This document shows positions 27,675 to 38,888 of a stretch of 64,000 nucleotides of DNA, one piece after another. Below the pieces are notes generated by a model. It saw only the letters and a list, made by a program, of their open reading frames with translations, was not told the DNA's origin and did not search any database. A program made the translations under genes and the position numbers. The stretch lies in assembly GCF_014205255.1 (NCBI RefSeq), contig NZ_JACHNE010000001.1:6448001-6512000 (forward strand), given 5' to 3'. Origin of the DNA: Streptomyces caelestis. GTDB lineage: Bacteria > Actinomycetota > Actinomycetes > Streptomycetales > Streptomycetaceae. Numbering within the stretch: the stretch's first letter is position 1; each line of letters starts with the position of its first letter.

Positions 27675-28619
27675 TCAGCTTGCCAGCGCCGTCGTCACCC
27701 TCACCTCGCGCACCGCCACCACGTCCATCCGCGCGGGCGAACCGAGGACAGCCGCACCACAGCTCTCCGGCCGGGGTGGCAGGGCCGCGCCCTGGGCCAC
27801 CTCGACCTGCCAGCGGCGCCCGTCGGCGTGGGCGACGGTCACCTCCCAGCGCGGGGCGGCGCCGGCCGTCCGTACGACGCTCAGCGCCTGCGCGGCGTAC
27901 TCACCGGTCTCGGTGCGCACGGCCAGCTCGGCCGCCTGACCGGGCCGTTCCCAGGCCGAACTGCCCCGGCACCCCTCCACGACGATCCGCCCCTCCCGCG
28001 CGCCGTGCAGGACCTCCTTGAGGGTGTGCGCCTCGGCCCGGCCGTACGCGTATCCGTACGGCAGCACGAGCACCGTCGGCGAGAAGCGGTGACCACCCAG
28101 ATGGGTGACCTCCCAGACGCCCTCGACGCCGGACGTGGCGAGTTCGGCCGCGAGAGGCCGGCCGAGAAGGGCGCAGCAGCGGTCGCGCTTGCCGTTGGTG
28201 CAGACGAGGGCGAGCGGATCACCGTCGTGGGGCCGTCCGCCGAGCACCGCGTCGAAGGAGCGGTGCTCGCCCCGGCCGAGTGCGGCGAAGTCGAGATCGA
28301 GGAGCTGCCCGGGATCCGAGGTCGTGGCGCCGTGCAGCCACACGTTCCCCGGAACGATGTGGGCCGCGTACACCCGGCGGGTGGCGGGCATCCTGCGGTC
28401 CGCGTGACGTCCGGGGCGGCGGATGAGGACGATCCGTACGCCTGTGTCCTTCGCGGCCGCCTCCAGGGCACGGCCCAGCGCGGGGTCCAGGTGGCTCGAA
28501 GTGAGCGCCTTGGCACCCCATGGACCGGGCTGTTCCAGCAACAGCCAGGTCGTCGCGGTGGCCGCGGTTCCCGAAACGGGCTCGTCGGAGTCCCGGGAGA
28601 CGCTTGAGCACGTACTCAC
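27675..28619 (-). CDS. Sucrase/ferredoxin-like family protein
   Basis: 314 residues. The sequence TNGKRDRCCALLGRPLAAEL with TWLLLEQPGPWG and the later VTHLGGHRFSPTVLVLPYG are the conserved blocks of the sucraseferredoxin-like family, which has a thioredoxin-like fold and, in plants and bacteria, two Cys/His positions that suggest a [2Fe-2S] site (CCALLG and THLGGHRF). Catalysis of sucrose cleavage is not expected. Start GTG 28619 directly abuts a DmdR-type iron box and is probably leaderless. Iron-controlled expression fits a role in iron homeostasis; the exact function is unknown. Confidence 0.85.
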   Translation of the reverse strand: MSTCSSVSRDSDEPVSGTAATATTWLLLEQPGPWGAKALTSSHLDPALGRALEAAAKDTGVRIVLIRRPGRHADRRMPATRRVYAAHIVPGNVWLHGATTSDPGQLLDLDFAALGRGEHRSFDAVLGGRPHDGDPLALVCTNGKRDRCCALLGRPLAAELATSGVEGVWEVTHLGGHRFSPTVLVLPYGYAYGRAEAHTLKEVLHGAREGRIVVEGCRGSSAWERPGQAAELAVRTETGEYAAQALSVVRTAGAAPRWEVTVAHADGRRWQVEVAQGAALPPRPESCGAAVLGSPARMDVVAVREVRVTTALAS

Positions 28620-28638
28620 AGAGGTGAGCCTAACCTGA
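28620..28638 (-). promoter_or_regulatory. Iron box overlapping a leaderless promoter
   Basis: On the minus strand TCAGGTTAGGCTCACCTCT matches the DmdR/IdeR consensus TTAGGTTAGGCTCACCTAA at 16 of 19 positions, with the whole 15-base core AGGTTAGGCTCACCT intact. Inside it TAGGCT can serve as -10, seven bases before GTG 28619. Repressor binding would therefore cover the promoter when iron is plentiful. Confidence 0.8.
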
Positions 28639-28672
28639 CTTGGATCACGGTGACTCTCGGCCCCGCCCTGCG

Positions 28673-29932
28673 CTACTCCGGTAGTGGCTGAGGCGGCTTC
28701 GGGCCCGCGTAGAGCCCGCTCGGACGCATGCGCAGCGGGCGCTCGCCGTACTCCTCCAGGGCGTGGGCGATCCAGCCCGCCGTACGGGCCACCGCGAAGA
28801 TCGTCTCGCCCGCGGTCGGGGGCATGCCGCAGGACGTGGTGAGCACGGCGAGTGCCAGGTCGACGTTGGCGTGCAGCGGGGCGTGGCGGGCGGTGGTCTC
28901 GACGATGTCCCGGGCCGCGAGGAGGGCGGGTTCCGCGCGTGGGATCTGCTCCAGGAGGCCGAACAGGGCACGCGCGCGTGGGTCCTCGCCCGGGTAGAGC
29001 CGGTGGCCGAGTCCCGGGATGCGGCGGCCGGCACGCAGTTCGTCCGTGATCACGGGCGCGGCGTCGCCCTGGTCGAGCACGTCGACGAGCAGCCGGTGGG
29101 CGAGTCCGCTGGCCGCGCCGTGCAGCGGGCCCTCGATCACGCCGAGGCCGGCGGAGACCGCCGCGTAGGCGTGGGCGCGGGCCGACGCGGCGACGCGCAC
29201 CGCCAGCGTGGAGGCGGCCAGGTCGTGGTCGAGGAGGAGGGCGAGGGCGGTGTCCAGGGCGCGCAGGGACGCCTCGTCGGGGTTCTTGCGCGGCGACAGC
29301 CGGCTCCACAGGCGGTGGGCCAGGGGCCCCTCGTCGCGGCGGTCGTGTCCTGCCGGCGGCAAAGCGGCGACGAGTGTGGGGATGAGGGTGCGCGCCGTGC
29401 CGAGCACGGCGTCCTCGGACAGGTCGAAGCGCAGCGGGTCGGCGGTCGCGGCGGCGATCGTCGCGACGCGCAGCAGGTCGGTGGGCGCGGCGTGTTCGGG
29501 CAGCGCGTCGACGGCGCGGCGGGCGACGGCGACCGAGGCGGCCGGTGCGGTGAACGTGTTGCCCGGCCGCATCCGGCCCGTCCACAGCCACTCGGCGACC
29601 TCCTCGTAGGTGTGCCGCATGGCCAGGTCGACCGCGTCGACACCGCGGTAGTAGTAGCGGTCGCTCTCGATGAGCGTGATGCGGGTGCGGACGGACAACT
29701 CGCCGCCGGAGGGGGAACTCCCCGCGCTCTCCCGCCTGTTGCGCCGGGCGAGCGCCTCGACCTCCCTGGCGTCGAAGGTGCTGCCCCGGCCGCCGGTCAC
29801 CCTCCGGCTGCTGAGCTGACCGCGGCTCACGTACGCGTACACGGTCTCCGGCTTCACGCCGAGCAGCTCGGCGGCCTCCTTGGTGCTCAGCCGCCGTTCC
29901 GCGCCGAGGGGGGCGGGTTCTTGATCGCGCAT
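28673..29932 (-). CDS. Citrate synthase-like protein with N-terminal helix-turn-helix
   Basis: 419 residues. Residues about 10-65 form an excisionase/MerR-like helix-turn-helix (RLSTKEAAELLGVKPETVY AYVSRG). The rest is a citrate synthase domain with the three active-site residues in place: His in EGPLHGAASG, His in GLGHRLYPGEDPRA and Asp in HANVDLALAVL. Fusion of a DNA-binding motif to a citrate synthase suggests a dual enzyme-regulator. Start ATG 29932 (MRDQEP); GTG 29941, three codons upstream, is an alternative. No ribosome site is seen for either. The gene diverges from a second citrate synthase, with palindromes between them. Confidence 0.85.
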   Translation of the reverse strand: MRDQEPAPLGAERRLSTKEAAELLGVKPETVYAYVSRGQLSSRRVTGGRGSTFDAREVEALARRNRRESAGSSPSGGELSVRTRITLIESDRYYYRGVDAVDLAMRHTYEEVAEWLWTGRMRPGNTFTAPAASVAVARRAVDALPEHAAPTDLLRVATIAAATADPLRFDLSEDAVLGTARTLIPTLVAALPPAGHDRRDEGPLAHRLWSRLSPRKNPDEASLRALDTALALLLDHDLAASTLAVRVAASARAHAYAAVSAGLGVIEGPLHGAASGLAHRLLVDVLDQGDAAPVITDELRAGRRIPGLGHRLYPGEDPRARALFGLLEQIPRAEPALLAARDIVETTARHAPLHANVDLALAVLTTSCGMPPTAGETIFAVARTAGWIAHALEEYGERPLRMRPSGLYAGPKPPQPLPE

Positions 29933-29972
29933 GGGGGTCACCGTATCCGCCTAGCGGACCATTGACTGACGG

Positions 29973-30007
29973 ATTGATCGAATCAATATTGACATAACTT
30001 AAGTCAA
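29973..30007. promoter_or_regulatory. Two palindromic operator candidates between citrate synthase genes
   Basis: ATTGAT-CGA-ATCAAT (29973-29987) is a perfect 15-base palindrome. TTGACATAACTTAAGTCAA (29989-30007) is a second, imperfect one, with the five outer pairs TTGAC/GTCAA matching. They are adjacent in the divergent promoter region and may be bound by the HTH of the 28673-29932 protein. Confidence 0.5.
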
Positions 30008-30042
30008 CCATGGACAGTCGAATCAAGTCCAGGGAGGAAGAC

Positions 30043-31236
30043 ATGTCCGTCAACAGGTCCGCAGCCGCTCTCATCGACGCACCACGGGGACTCGCCGGTG
30101 TCGTCGTCACCGACACCCGGATCGGTGACGTCCGTGGCGTCGAGGGCTTCTACCACTACCGGCAGTACTCCGCCGTCGACCTCGCGCGAACCCGCGCCTT
30201 CGAGGACGTCTGGCACCTGCTCGTACACGGCGAACTGCCGGACGCCCGGCAGAGCGCGGTCTTCGCGGCGGAGACCGCGGCGCTGCGGCGGCTGCCCGAC
30301 GAGGTGCGAGCGGCGCTGCCGGCCATGGCGGCGGCCGGCGGACGCTCCGGCCCGCTCGCGGGGATGCGCACGGCGCTGTCGCTGCTGGGCGCGGCCAAGG
30401 GCTTCCGGCCCGTGTACGACATCGATGCCGACCGGCGCAGGCAGGACACCCTGGAGGCGGCCGCTGCGGTACCCACGCTGCTCACCGCGCTGCACCGGCT
30501 GGGGAAAGGACTCGAGCCCGTGGAGCCGCGCGAGGATCTGTCGTACGCGGCCAACTACCTGTACATGTTGACCGGTTCGGTGCCGACCGAGCAGCACACA
30601 CGGGCGATCGAGCAATACCTGATCTCAACCATTGATCACGGATTCAATGCGTCAACGTTCACGGCCCGGGTCATCGCGTCGACGGGTGCGGACGTGGCGG
30701 CCTGCCTCGCCGGTGCGGTGGCGGCGCTGTCGGGGCCGTTGCACGGGGGCGCGCCCAGTCGGGCGCTGGACACCCTGGACGCGATCGGCACCCCGGACCG
30801 TATCGACTCCTGGGTGCGGCAGAGGGTGGTCGCCGGTGAGCGCATCATGGGCTTCGGGCACGCGATCTACCGCACGGAGGATCCGCGGTCGCGTTTGCTG
30901 CGCGAGGTCTCCCAGGGGTTCGGCGGTCCGCGGGTGAACTTCGCCGTGGAAGTGGAGCGGCACGTCGAGGCGATCCTGGCGGAGCTGAAGCCCGGCCGTG
31001 AGCTCCACACCAACGTCGAGTACTACGCGGGCGTGGTCATGGAACTGTGCGGCCTGCCCCGCGAGATGTTCACGCCGACGTTCGCCGCCGCGCGTGTGGT
31101 GGGCTGGAGCGCCAACATCCTGGAACAGGCGGAGGACACGAAGATCATCAGGCCGGTGGCGCGCTATGTGGGACCGGAGGCACCGGCGCCCGTGCCTGCC
31201 ACACGTCACGACGGGTCGCGTGTTCCGCGTCCCTGA
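30043..31236 (+). CDS. Citrate synthase-family protein lacking the catalytic Asp
   Basis: 397 residues. It has the citrate synthase blocks: GVEGFYHYRQYSAVDL, His in GPLHGGAPSRAL, His in GFGHAIYRTEDPRSRLL. Two consensus residues differ: the Asp of the usual NVD(F/Y) motif is Glu in HTNVEYYAGVV, and the Arg after the second His (GHR) is Ala. Activity may be reduced or altered. ATG 30043 follows a strong GGGAGGAAGAC ribosome site. It is divergent from the HTH-citrate synthase; the pair may form a mixed complex. In streptomycetes this protein is usually listed simply as citrate synthase. Confidence 0.85.
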   Translation: MSVNRSAAALIDAPRGLAGVVVTDTRIGDVRGVEGFYHYRQYSAVDLARTRAFEDVWHLLVHGELPDARQSAVFAAETAALRRLPDEVRAALPAMAAAGGRSGPLAGMRTALSLLGAAKGFRPVYDIDADRRRQDTLEAAAAVPTLLTALHRLGKGLEPVEPREDLSYAANYLYMLTGSVPTEQHTRAIEQYLISTIDHGFNASTFTARVIASTGADVAACLAGAVAALSGPLHGGAPSRALDTLDAIGTPDRIDSWVRQRVVAGERIMGFGHAIYRTEDPRSRLLREVSQGFGGPRVNFAVEVERHVEAILAELKPGRELHTNVEYYAGVVMELCGLPREMFTPTFAAARVVGWSANILEQAEDTKIIRPVARYVGPEAPAPVPATRHDGSRVPRP

Positions 31237-31702
31237 ACTTCGCGGATGGCCTGCTTGAGGATGCGAAAGAGCCACCCCTCGTGACTGTCCGGCGGAAGGC
31301 CCTCCTTCGCGCCACGCGAGGCCTCCCGGAGCGGTGGAACAAGGGACTTCGGAGCAGGCTGCGGACGTACTGCCGTTCTATACGCTCGCCGGCGTGGTCC
31401 ATGGCCATCTGAGTCAATTGGACGTGCAGGGCTCGCAGCTCCGCTCTGGCGCTGCGTCGTAGTTCTTCGCGGGAGGAGATGCGTTCCCCCGATTCAGGCG
31501 GCCGTCCGCCGGCCGTCGGTACGCGGCTCTACTCAAGGGAACCGGCGAGCGGTGGGCGGCGCTTGCCGTTTCCCACAGTGCTGCTGACACTCGTTCACTT
31601 CGTCGCCATTCGCACGGCTCGTATCCTGGGGCGGCATCCCATCCTCGTACGTGTGCCGGGAACGCGAGCCGGTGCACGCGTCGGCGTGAGAGAGGTCGCA
31701 CG
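31237..31702. other. Intergenic stretch, 466 bp
   Basis: The minus strand has a frame without a proper start from about 31500 down to 31160 that reads SREELRRSARAELRALHVQL, then MAMDHAGERIERQYVRSLL; the peptide looks helical and could be the remnant of a small gene, but it overlaps the end of the citrate synthase gene and has no ribosome site, so it is not called. The promoter of the downstream GTPase gene is probably within 31600-31690. Confidence 0.4.
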
Positions 31703-32761
31703 GTGAGCTTGCCGAGCCCGGAACCGCAGCAGATCCCGGTCGTCGTCCTGGCCGGATTCCTCGGCTCGGGGAAGACCACACTCCTCAACCACCTCCTCCA
31801 TCGCAGCGGCGGCAGCCGTATCGGTGCCATCGTCAACGACTTCGGGGCCATCGAGATCGACGCGATGGCCGTGGCGGGAGCGCTCGGCGACTCGACGGTC
31901 TCGCTCGGCAACGGGTGCCTGTGCTGTGCCGTGGACGCGAGCGAGCTGGACCAGTACCTGGAACGGCTCGCGGACCCCTCCCTCGGCATCGACGTCATCG
32001 TCATCGAGGCGAGCGGGCTGGCCGAGCCGCAGGAACTCGTGCGGATGGTGCTCGCCAGCGAGCACCCGGGGATCGTGTACGGCGGGCTGGTCGAGGTCGT
32101 CGACGCCGCCGAGTTCGACGACACGCGGTCCAGGCATCCCGAGGTCGACCGGCATCTCGCGCTGGCCGATCTCGTCGTGGTCAACAAGCTCGACCGGGCG
32201 GCGGACGGCGAACGCGTCCTCGGACTGGTCCGGTCCCTCGTCGACCGCGCCGCCGTCGTCCCGGCCTCCTACGGCCGGATCGACCCCGAGTTCCTCTTCG
32301 ACTGCCGGCCGAGCGAGGAACGCATCGGGCAGCTGTCCTTCGACGACCTGCACGAGCACGGCGCGGACGACCACGCCGAGCACCTGCACAGCGCCTACGA
32401 CAGCCTGTCGTTCGTCTCGCGGGAACCCCTCGACCCGCGCCGGCTGATGGAGTTCCTCGACAGCCGGCCCGAAGGGCTGTACCGGATCAAGGGCTACGTC
32501 GACTTCGGGCCGTACGACGTCCGCAACCGCTACGCCGTCCATGCCGTCGGGCGGTTCCTGCGCTTCTACCCGGAACCCTGGCCGGGCGGGGGCGAACGCC
32601 TCACCCAGCTGGTCCTCATCGGCTCCGGCATCGACGCCTCCGCCCTCGACAAGGAACTCGGCGCGTGCAGGAGCGACGCCCCACACGCCGACGAGCACGG
32701 CATGTGGGGCGTCCTGAGGTACGTACGGAATCCGGCGGAGGACCCGGCAGAGCCTGCCTGA
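31703..32761 (+). CDS. CobW/COG0523-family GTP-binding metallochaperone
   Basis: 352 residues. G1 is GFLGSGKTTLLNHLL, followed by the family's metal site GNGCLCC (CxCC) near residue 72, the Walker B-like VIVIEASGLAEP and the base motif NKLD. The C-terminal half is a CobW_C domain (YRIKGYVDFGPYDVRNRYAV). Members deliver Zn, Co or other metals to client enzymes; a zinc role is most common, but no Zur box is visible upstream. GTG 31703 is preceded by GAGAGG. Convergent with parC: a short GC-rich hairpin at 32762-32780 lies between the two stops. Confidence 0.92.
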   Translation: MSLPSPEPQQIPVVVLAGFLGSGKTTLLNHLLHRSGGSRIGAIVNDFGAIEIDAMAVAGALGDSTVSLGNGCLCCAVDASELDQYLERLADPSLGIDVIVIEASGLAEPQELVRMVLASEHPGIVYGGLVEVVDAAEFDDTRSRHPEVDRHLALADLVVVNKLDRAADGERVLGLVRSLVDRAAVVPASYGRIDPEFLFDCRPSEERIGQLSFDDLHEHGADDHAEHLHSAYDSLSFVSREPLDPRRLMEFLDSRPEGLYRIKGYVDFGPYDVRNRYAVHAVGRFLRFYPEPWPGGGERLTQLVLIGSGIDASALDKELGACRSDAPHADEHGMWGVLRYVRNPAEDPAEPA

Positions 32762-32780
32762 GCCCCTCCGCCCGGAGGGC
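32762..32780. terminator. Short hairpin between convergent cobW-like and parC genes
   Basis: GCCCCTCCG-C-CCGGAGGGC forms a compact stem of about eight pairs with one mismatch in the 19 bases between two stop codons. It can act on both sides, though it is weaker than the other terminators here. Confidence 0.5.
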
Positions 32781-35237
<2,457 letters not shown>

Positions 35238-35733
35238 CGCTGCCGGCTCCTTGCTGAAGCGTTGAACGAGATCTGACGCCGACCATTGTGGACCGCCGCA
35301 CTGACAACCGGGACCAGCACCCGGTCCACGGCCTCCCCGGCAAGGGTTTCCCGGCCTGCCCGGCAAGGGTTTCCCACGGGTGCCGCGGGGACCGCTCGCC
35401 GCGCCTCGGCGGCGGCCGGGACCCGGTCGGAGGACTGCCGCAGGCCGGCCTGTCCGAGGTCTTTCGCCCGATCCCGTCCCGGTCACATCCCGGCCCCGTC
35501 CCGGCTCCCGGCCGCCTGCCGTGTGCCGAGATCACCGCGCGCGGACGCGCCGGTGCCGGGCCTCCGGCCAGGCACGCTGTCACCACCGCACACCGTCCCC
35601 GGCCGCTTCCCCCTCTCGCTCTGCGCGTACGCCCCCGGGAACTTCACCAGGGCCCCGCACGCTTGCATACAGTGGCAGGACTCGCCAGGAAAAACGCGGT
35701 TTGAACGACCGCACCGCGATCGAAGGGACGTAC
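35238..35733. other. Divergent control region, 496 bp
   Basis: This lies between parC (minus) and the M16 peptidase gene (plus). It has no good gene. A 17-base direct repeat CCCGGCAAGGGTTTCCC occurs twice (35336-35352 and 35359-35375), given as a separate feature. Promoters for both genes should be here. Confidence 0.5.
35336..35375. repeat. Tandem 17-bp repeat, 23-bp period
   Basis: CCCGGCAAGGGTTTCCC occurs at 35336-35352 and again, identical, at 35359-35375, with the spacer GGCCTG. The second copy starts exactly 23 bases after the first. The repeat is 99-139 bases upstream of the parC start. Two copies only; function unknown. Confidence 0.85.
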
Positions 35734-37134
35734 ATGCCCATGGGTCACACGGCCACAGCCCAGGCAGGCTCCGGGGGCCTGACAGCGACCGAGCACCGCC
35801 TGGCCAACGGCCTGCGCGTGGTGCTCTCCGAGGACCACCTGACCCCGGTCGCGGCGGTGTGCCTCTGGTACGACGTCGGCTCACGCCATGAAGTCAAGGG
35901 GCGTACCGGCCTGGCTCACCTTTTCGAGCACCTGATGTTCCAGGGTTCCGCCCAGGTGAAGGGCAACGGCCACTTCGAGCTCGTCCAGGGCGCGGGCGGC
36001 TCGCTGAACGGCACCACCAGCTTCGAGCGGACCAACTACTTCGAGACCATGCCCACCCACCAGCTGGAGCTCGCCCTCTGGCTGGAGGCCGACCGCATGG
36101 GCTCCCTGCTGGCCGCGCTCGACGACGAGTCGATGGAGAACCAGCGGGACGTCGTCAAGAACGAGCGCCGGCAGCGCTACGACAACGTCCCCTACGGCAC
36201 CGCCTTCGAGAAGCTGACCGCCCTCGCCTACCCGGAGGGCCACCCCTACCACCACACCCCGATCGGCTCGATGGCCGACCTGGACGCGGCCACCCTGGAG
36301 GACGCGCGCGCGTTCTTCCGCACCTACTACGCGCCGAACAACGCCGTGCTCTCCGTGGTCGGCGACATCGACCCGGAGCAGACCCTGGCCTGGATCGAGA
36401 AGTACTTCGGCTCCATCCCCGGCCACGACGGCAAGCCCGCGCCCCGGGACGGCACGCTGCCGGAGATCATCGGCGAGCAGCTGCGCGAGGTCGTCGAGGA
36501 GGAGGTGCCGGCGCGCGCCCTGATGGCCGCCTACCGGCTGCCGCACGACGGCACGCGCGCGTGCGACGCGGCCGACCTGGCCCTCACCGTCCTCGGCGGC
36601 GGCGAGTCCTCCCGCCTGTACAACCGCCTCGTACGGCGCGACCGTACGGCCGTGGCGGCCGGCTTCGGCCTGCTGCGGCTCGCCGGGGCGCCCTCCCTGG
36701 GCTGGCTGGACGTGAAGACGTCCGGTGACGTCGAGGTCCCGGTCATCGAGTCCGCGATCGACGAGGAGCTCGCCCGGTTCGCCGAGGAGGGCCCCACGGC
36801 CGAGGAGATGGAACGCGCCCAGGCCCAGCTGGAGCGCGAGTGGCTGGACCGGCTCGGCACGGTCGCCGGCCGCGCCGACGAACTGTGCCGGTACGCCGTC
36901 CTGTTCGGCGACCCGCAGCTCGCCCTGACCGCCGTGCAGCGCGTTCTGGACGTGACAGCCGAGGAGGTCCAGGAGGTCGCCAAGGCCCGCCTGCGGCCCG
37001 ACAACCGCGCGGTGCTCGTCTACGAGCCGACCGCCCCGGCCGACCCGGAGACCGAGACCGCGGAAGGCACCGAAGACCTGGAGTCCGCGGCGACCGTGGA
37101 AGCCACCGACGAGAACGAGGAGGCGGCCAAGTGA
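35734..37134 (+). CDS. M16-family zinc peptidase, catalytic subunit
   Basis: 466 residues. The inverted zinc motif HxxEH is present as HLFEH (in GLAHLFEHLMFQG, near residue 66), with the distal Glu in the ENQRDVVKNERRQRYDN block about 77 residues later. These are insulinase/processing-peptidase features. No signal peptide is seen, so it is probably cytoplasmic. ATG 35734 (MPMGHTATAQ) has GGGAC upstream. Its stop overlaps the GTG of the partner gene (GTGA), and the two probably form a heterodimer. Confidence 0.93.
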   Translation: MPMGHTATAQAGSGGLTATEHRLANGLRVVLSEDHLTPVAAVCLWYDVGSRHEVKGRTGLAHLFEHLMFQGSAQVKGNGHFELVQGAGGSLNGTTSFERTNYFETMPTHQLELALWLEADRMGSLLAALDDESMENQRDVVKNERRQRYDNVPYGTAFEKLTALAYPEGHPYHHTPIGSMADLDAATLEDARAFFRTYYAPNNAVLSVVGDIDPEQTLAWIEKYFGSIPGHDGKPAPRDGTLPEIIGEQLREVVEEEVPARALMAAYRLPHDGTRACDAADLALTVLGGGESSRLYNRLVRRDRTAVAAGFGLLRLAGAPSLGWLDVKTSGDVEVPVIESAIDEELARFAEEGPTAEEMERAQAQLEREWLDRLGTVAGRADELCRYAVLFGDPQLALTAVQRVLDVTAEEVQEVAKARLRPDNRAVLVYEPTAPADPETETAEGTEDLESAATVEATDENEEAAK

Positions 37135-38519
37135 CCGAGCTCGCCACGATGGACTTCCACCCCCGTCCCCAGGCGGGCGAGGCCAGGCCGTGGGCCTTCC
37201 CGGCCCCCGAGCGCGGCGCGCTCGGCAACGGCCTGACGGTGCTGCGCTGCCACCGCCCCGGCCAGCAGGTCGTCGCCGTGGAGGTGCTGCTGGACGCGCC
37301 CCTGGACGCCGAGCAGGCCGGCCTCGACGGTGTGGCCACGATCATGGCCCGGGCCTTCTCCGAGGGCACCGACAAGCACTCCGCCGAGGAGTTCGCCGCC
37401 GAGCTGGAGCGCGCCGGCGCCACCCTCGACGCACACGCCGACCACCCCGGCGTCCGGCTCAGCCTGGAGGTGCCGGCCTCCCGGCTCGCCAAGGGGCTCG
37501 GCCTGATCGCCGACGCCCTCAGGGCGCCCGCGTTCGCCGACAGCGAGGTCGAGCGGCTGGTCCGCAACCGCCTCGACGAGATCCCGCACGAGCTGGCCAA
37601 CCCCAGCCGCCGTGCCGCCAAGGAGCTCTCCAAGGAGCTGTTCCCGGAGGGCTCGCGCATGTCGCGGCCCCGCCAGGGCACCGAGGAGACGGTCGCCACG
37701 ATCGACTCCGCGGCCGTACGCGCCTTCTACGAGAGGCACGTCAGGCCCGCCACGGCCACCGCCGTGGTCGTCGGCGACCTCACCGGCATCGACCTCGACG
37801 CCCTGCTCGGCGACACACTGGGCTCCTGGACCGGCTCCGCGGCCGAGCCGCGCCCGGTGCCGCCGGTGACCGCCGACGACACGGGCCGGGTCGTCATCGT
37901 GGACCGCCCCGGCGCCGTCCAGACGCAGCTGCTGATCGGCCGGATCGGCCCGGACCGGCACGACCGCGTGTGGCCCGCGCAGGTGCTCGGCACGTACTGC
38001 CTGGGCGGCACTCTCACCTCCCGCCTGGACCGCGTGCTGCGCGAGGAGAAGGGCTACACCTACGGGGTGCGGTCGTTCGGCCAGGTCCTGAGGTCCGCCC
38101 CGGACGGGACCGGTGCCGCGATGCTCGCCATCAGCGGCTCCGTGGACACCCCCAACACCGGCCCGGCCCTCCAGGATCTCTGGACGGTGCTGCGCACCCT
38201 CGCCGCCGAGGGGCTGACCGACGCCGAGCGGGACGTCGCCGTGCAGAACCTGGTCGGCGTGGCGCCGCTGAAGTACGAGACCGCGGCGGCCGTCGCGAGC
38301 ACGCTGGCCGACCAGGTCGAGCAGCACCTGCCCGACGACTACCAGGCCACGCTGTACCGGCAGCTCGCCGCGACCGGCACCGTGGAGGCCACCGCGGCGG
38401 TCGTCAGCGCCTTCCCGGTGGACCGGCTGGTGACCGTCCTCGTCGGCGACGCGGCGCAGATCAAGGGCCCGGTCGAGGCCCTGGGCATCGGCGAAGTCTC
38501 GGTCGTCGCCGCCGAGTAG
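37131..38519 (+). CDS. M16-family peptidase, non-catalytic partner
   Basis: 462 residues. The overall M16 fold is recognisable (LGNGLTVLRCHRPGQQVV... LVRNRLDEIPHELANPSRRA... YCLGGTLTSRLDRVLREEKG), but the HxxEH zinc motif is missing: the equivalent segment reads GLDGVATIMARAFSEG, with neither His nor Glu in place. It keeps the R/Y pair in the RLDRVLREEKGYTYG loop that contacts substrate. This is the usual arrangement of bacterial M16 pairs, in which the inactive chain completes the substrate chamber. Its GTG overlaps the upstream stop by four bases. Confidence 0.92.
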   Translation: MTELATMDFHPRPQAGEARPWAFPAPERGALGNGLTVLRCHRPGQQVVAVEVLLDAPLDAEQAGLDGVATIMARAFSEGTDKHSAEEFAAELERAGATLDAHADHPGVRLSLEVPASRLAKGLGLIADALRAPAFADSEVERLVRNRLDEIPHELANPSRRAAKELSKELFPEGSRMSRPRQGTEETVATIDSAAVRAFYERHVRPATATAVVVGDLTGIDLDALLGDTLGSWTGSAAEPRPVPPVTADDTGRVVIVDRPGAVQTQLLIGRIGPDRHDRVWPAQVLGTYCLGGTLTSRLDRVLREEKGYTYGVRSFGQVLRSAPDGTGAAMLAISGSVDTPNTGPALQDLWTVLRTLAAEGLTDAERDVAVQNLVGVAPLKYETAAAVASTLADQVEQHLPDDYQATLYRQLAATGTVEATAAVVSAFPVDRLVTVLVGDAAQIKGPVEALGIGEVSVVAAE

Positions 38520-38533
38520 GAGCACGCGCGCGC

Positions 38534-38570
38534 AGGGGCCCTGGTTGTCTTCCAAGGCACCAGGGCTCCT
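38534..38570 (+). terminator. Terminator after the M16 pair
   Basis: AGGGGCCCTGGT (38534-38545) pairs with ACCAGGGCTCCT (38559-38570) with one mismatch, around a 13-base loop, and is followed by TTTATG. Confidence 0.75.
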
Positions 38571-38711
38571 TTATGCCCGAATTGATGCGGAGGTTGCCTG
38601 TCTGCCCTGTGGGATGCGCTACAAAAACCGGGATTCGTTTGGGAATTGAAAGTGGCCCCGCTTAGGTTCATCCGGGCTGTTCGTCAGGCAGTGCGCCGCA
38701 CCCGCGGCACC

Positions 38712-38878
38712 GGACAGTCATCGCCGAGTCCCCGTATGGCGCGAGCCAGGGGAGCCGGGGACCCAACGCAGTCCCTGGGGTGAATCGGACGCCCGCGCGA
38801 GCCGCGAGGGGGTCCGTAGGAGACCTTCCTGCTCCGAACCCGTCAGCTAACCCGGTAGGCGAGAAGGAAGGAAAGGAC
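38712..38878 (+). ncRNA. ydaO-type c-di-AMP riboswitch
   Basis: The region has the conserved blocks of the ydaO/yuaA motif in order: AGGGGAGCCGGGGACCCAA (38751-38769), the GGGGTGAATCGGACG block (from 38779), and near the 3' end ACCTTCCTGCTCCGAACCCG, then CAGCTAACCCGGTAGGCGAG with AAGGAAGG. This riboswitch binds c-di-AMP and, when bound, usually switches expression of cell-wall hydrolases and osmolyte genes off. It leads directly into a secreted M23 peptidase gene, as for other cell-wall lytic enzymes of streptomycetes. Boundaries are approximate. Confidence 0.9.
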
Positions 38879-38888
38879 CAGCCACTCC

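Noticed and set aside
35336..35375. CRISPR-like repeat
   Set aside because: Only two copies, a 6-base spacer, and no cas genes.
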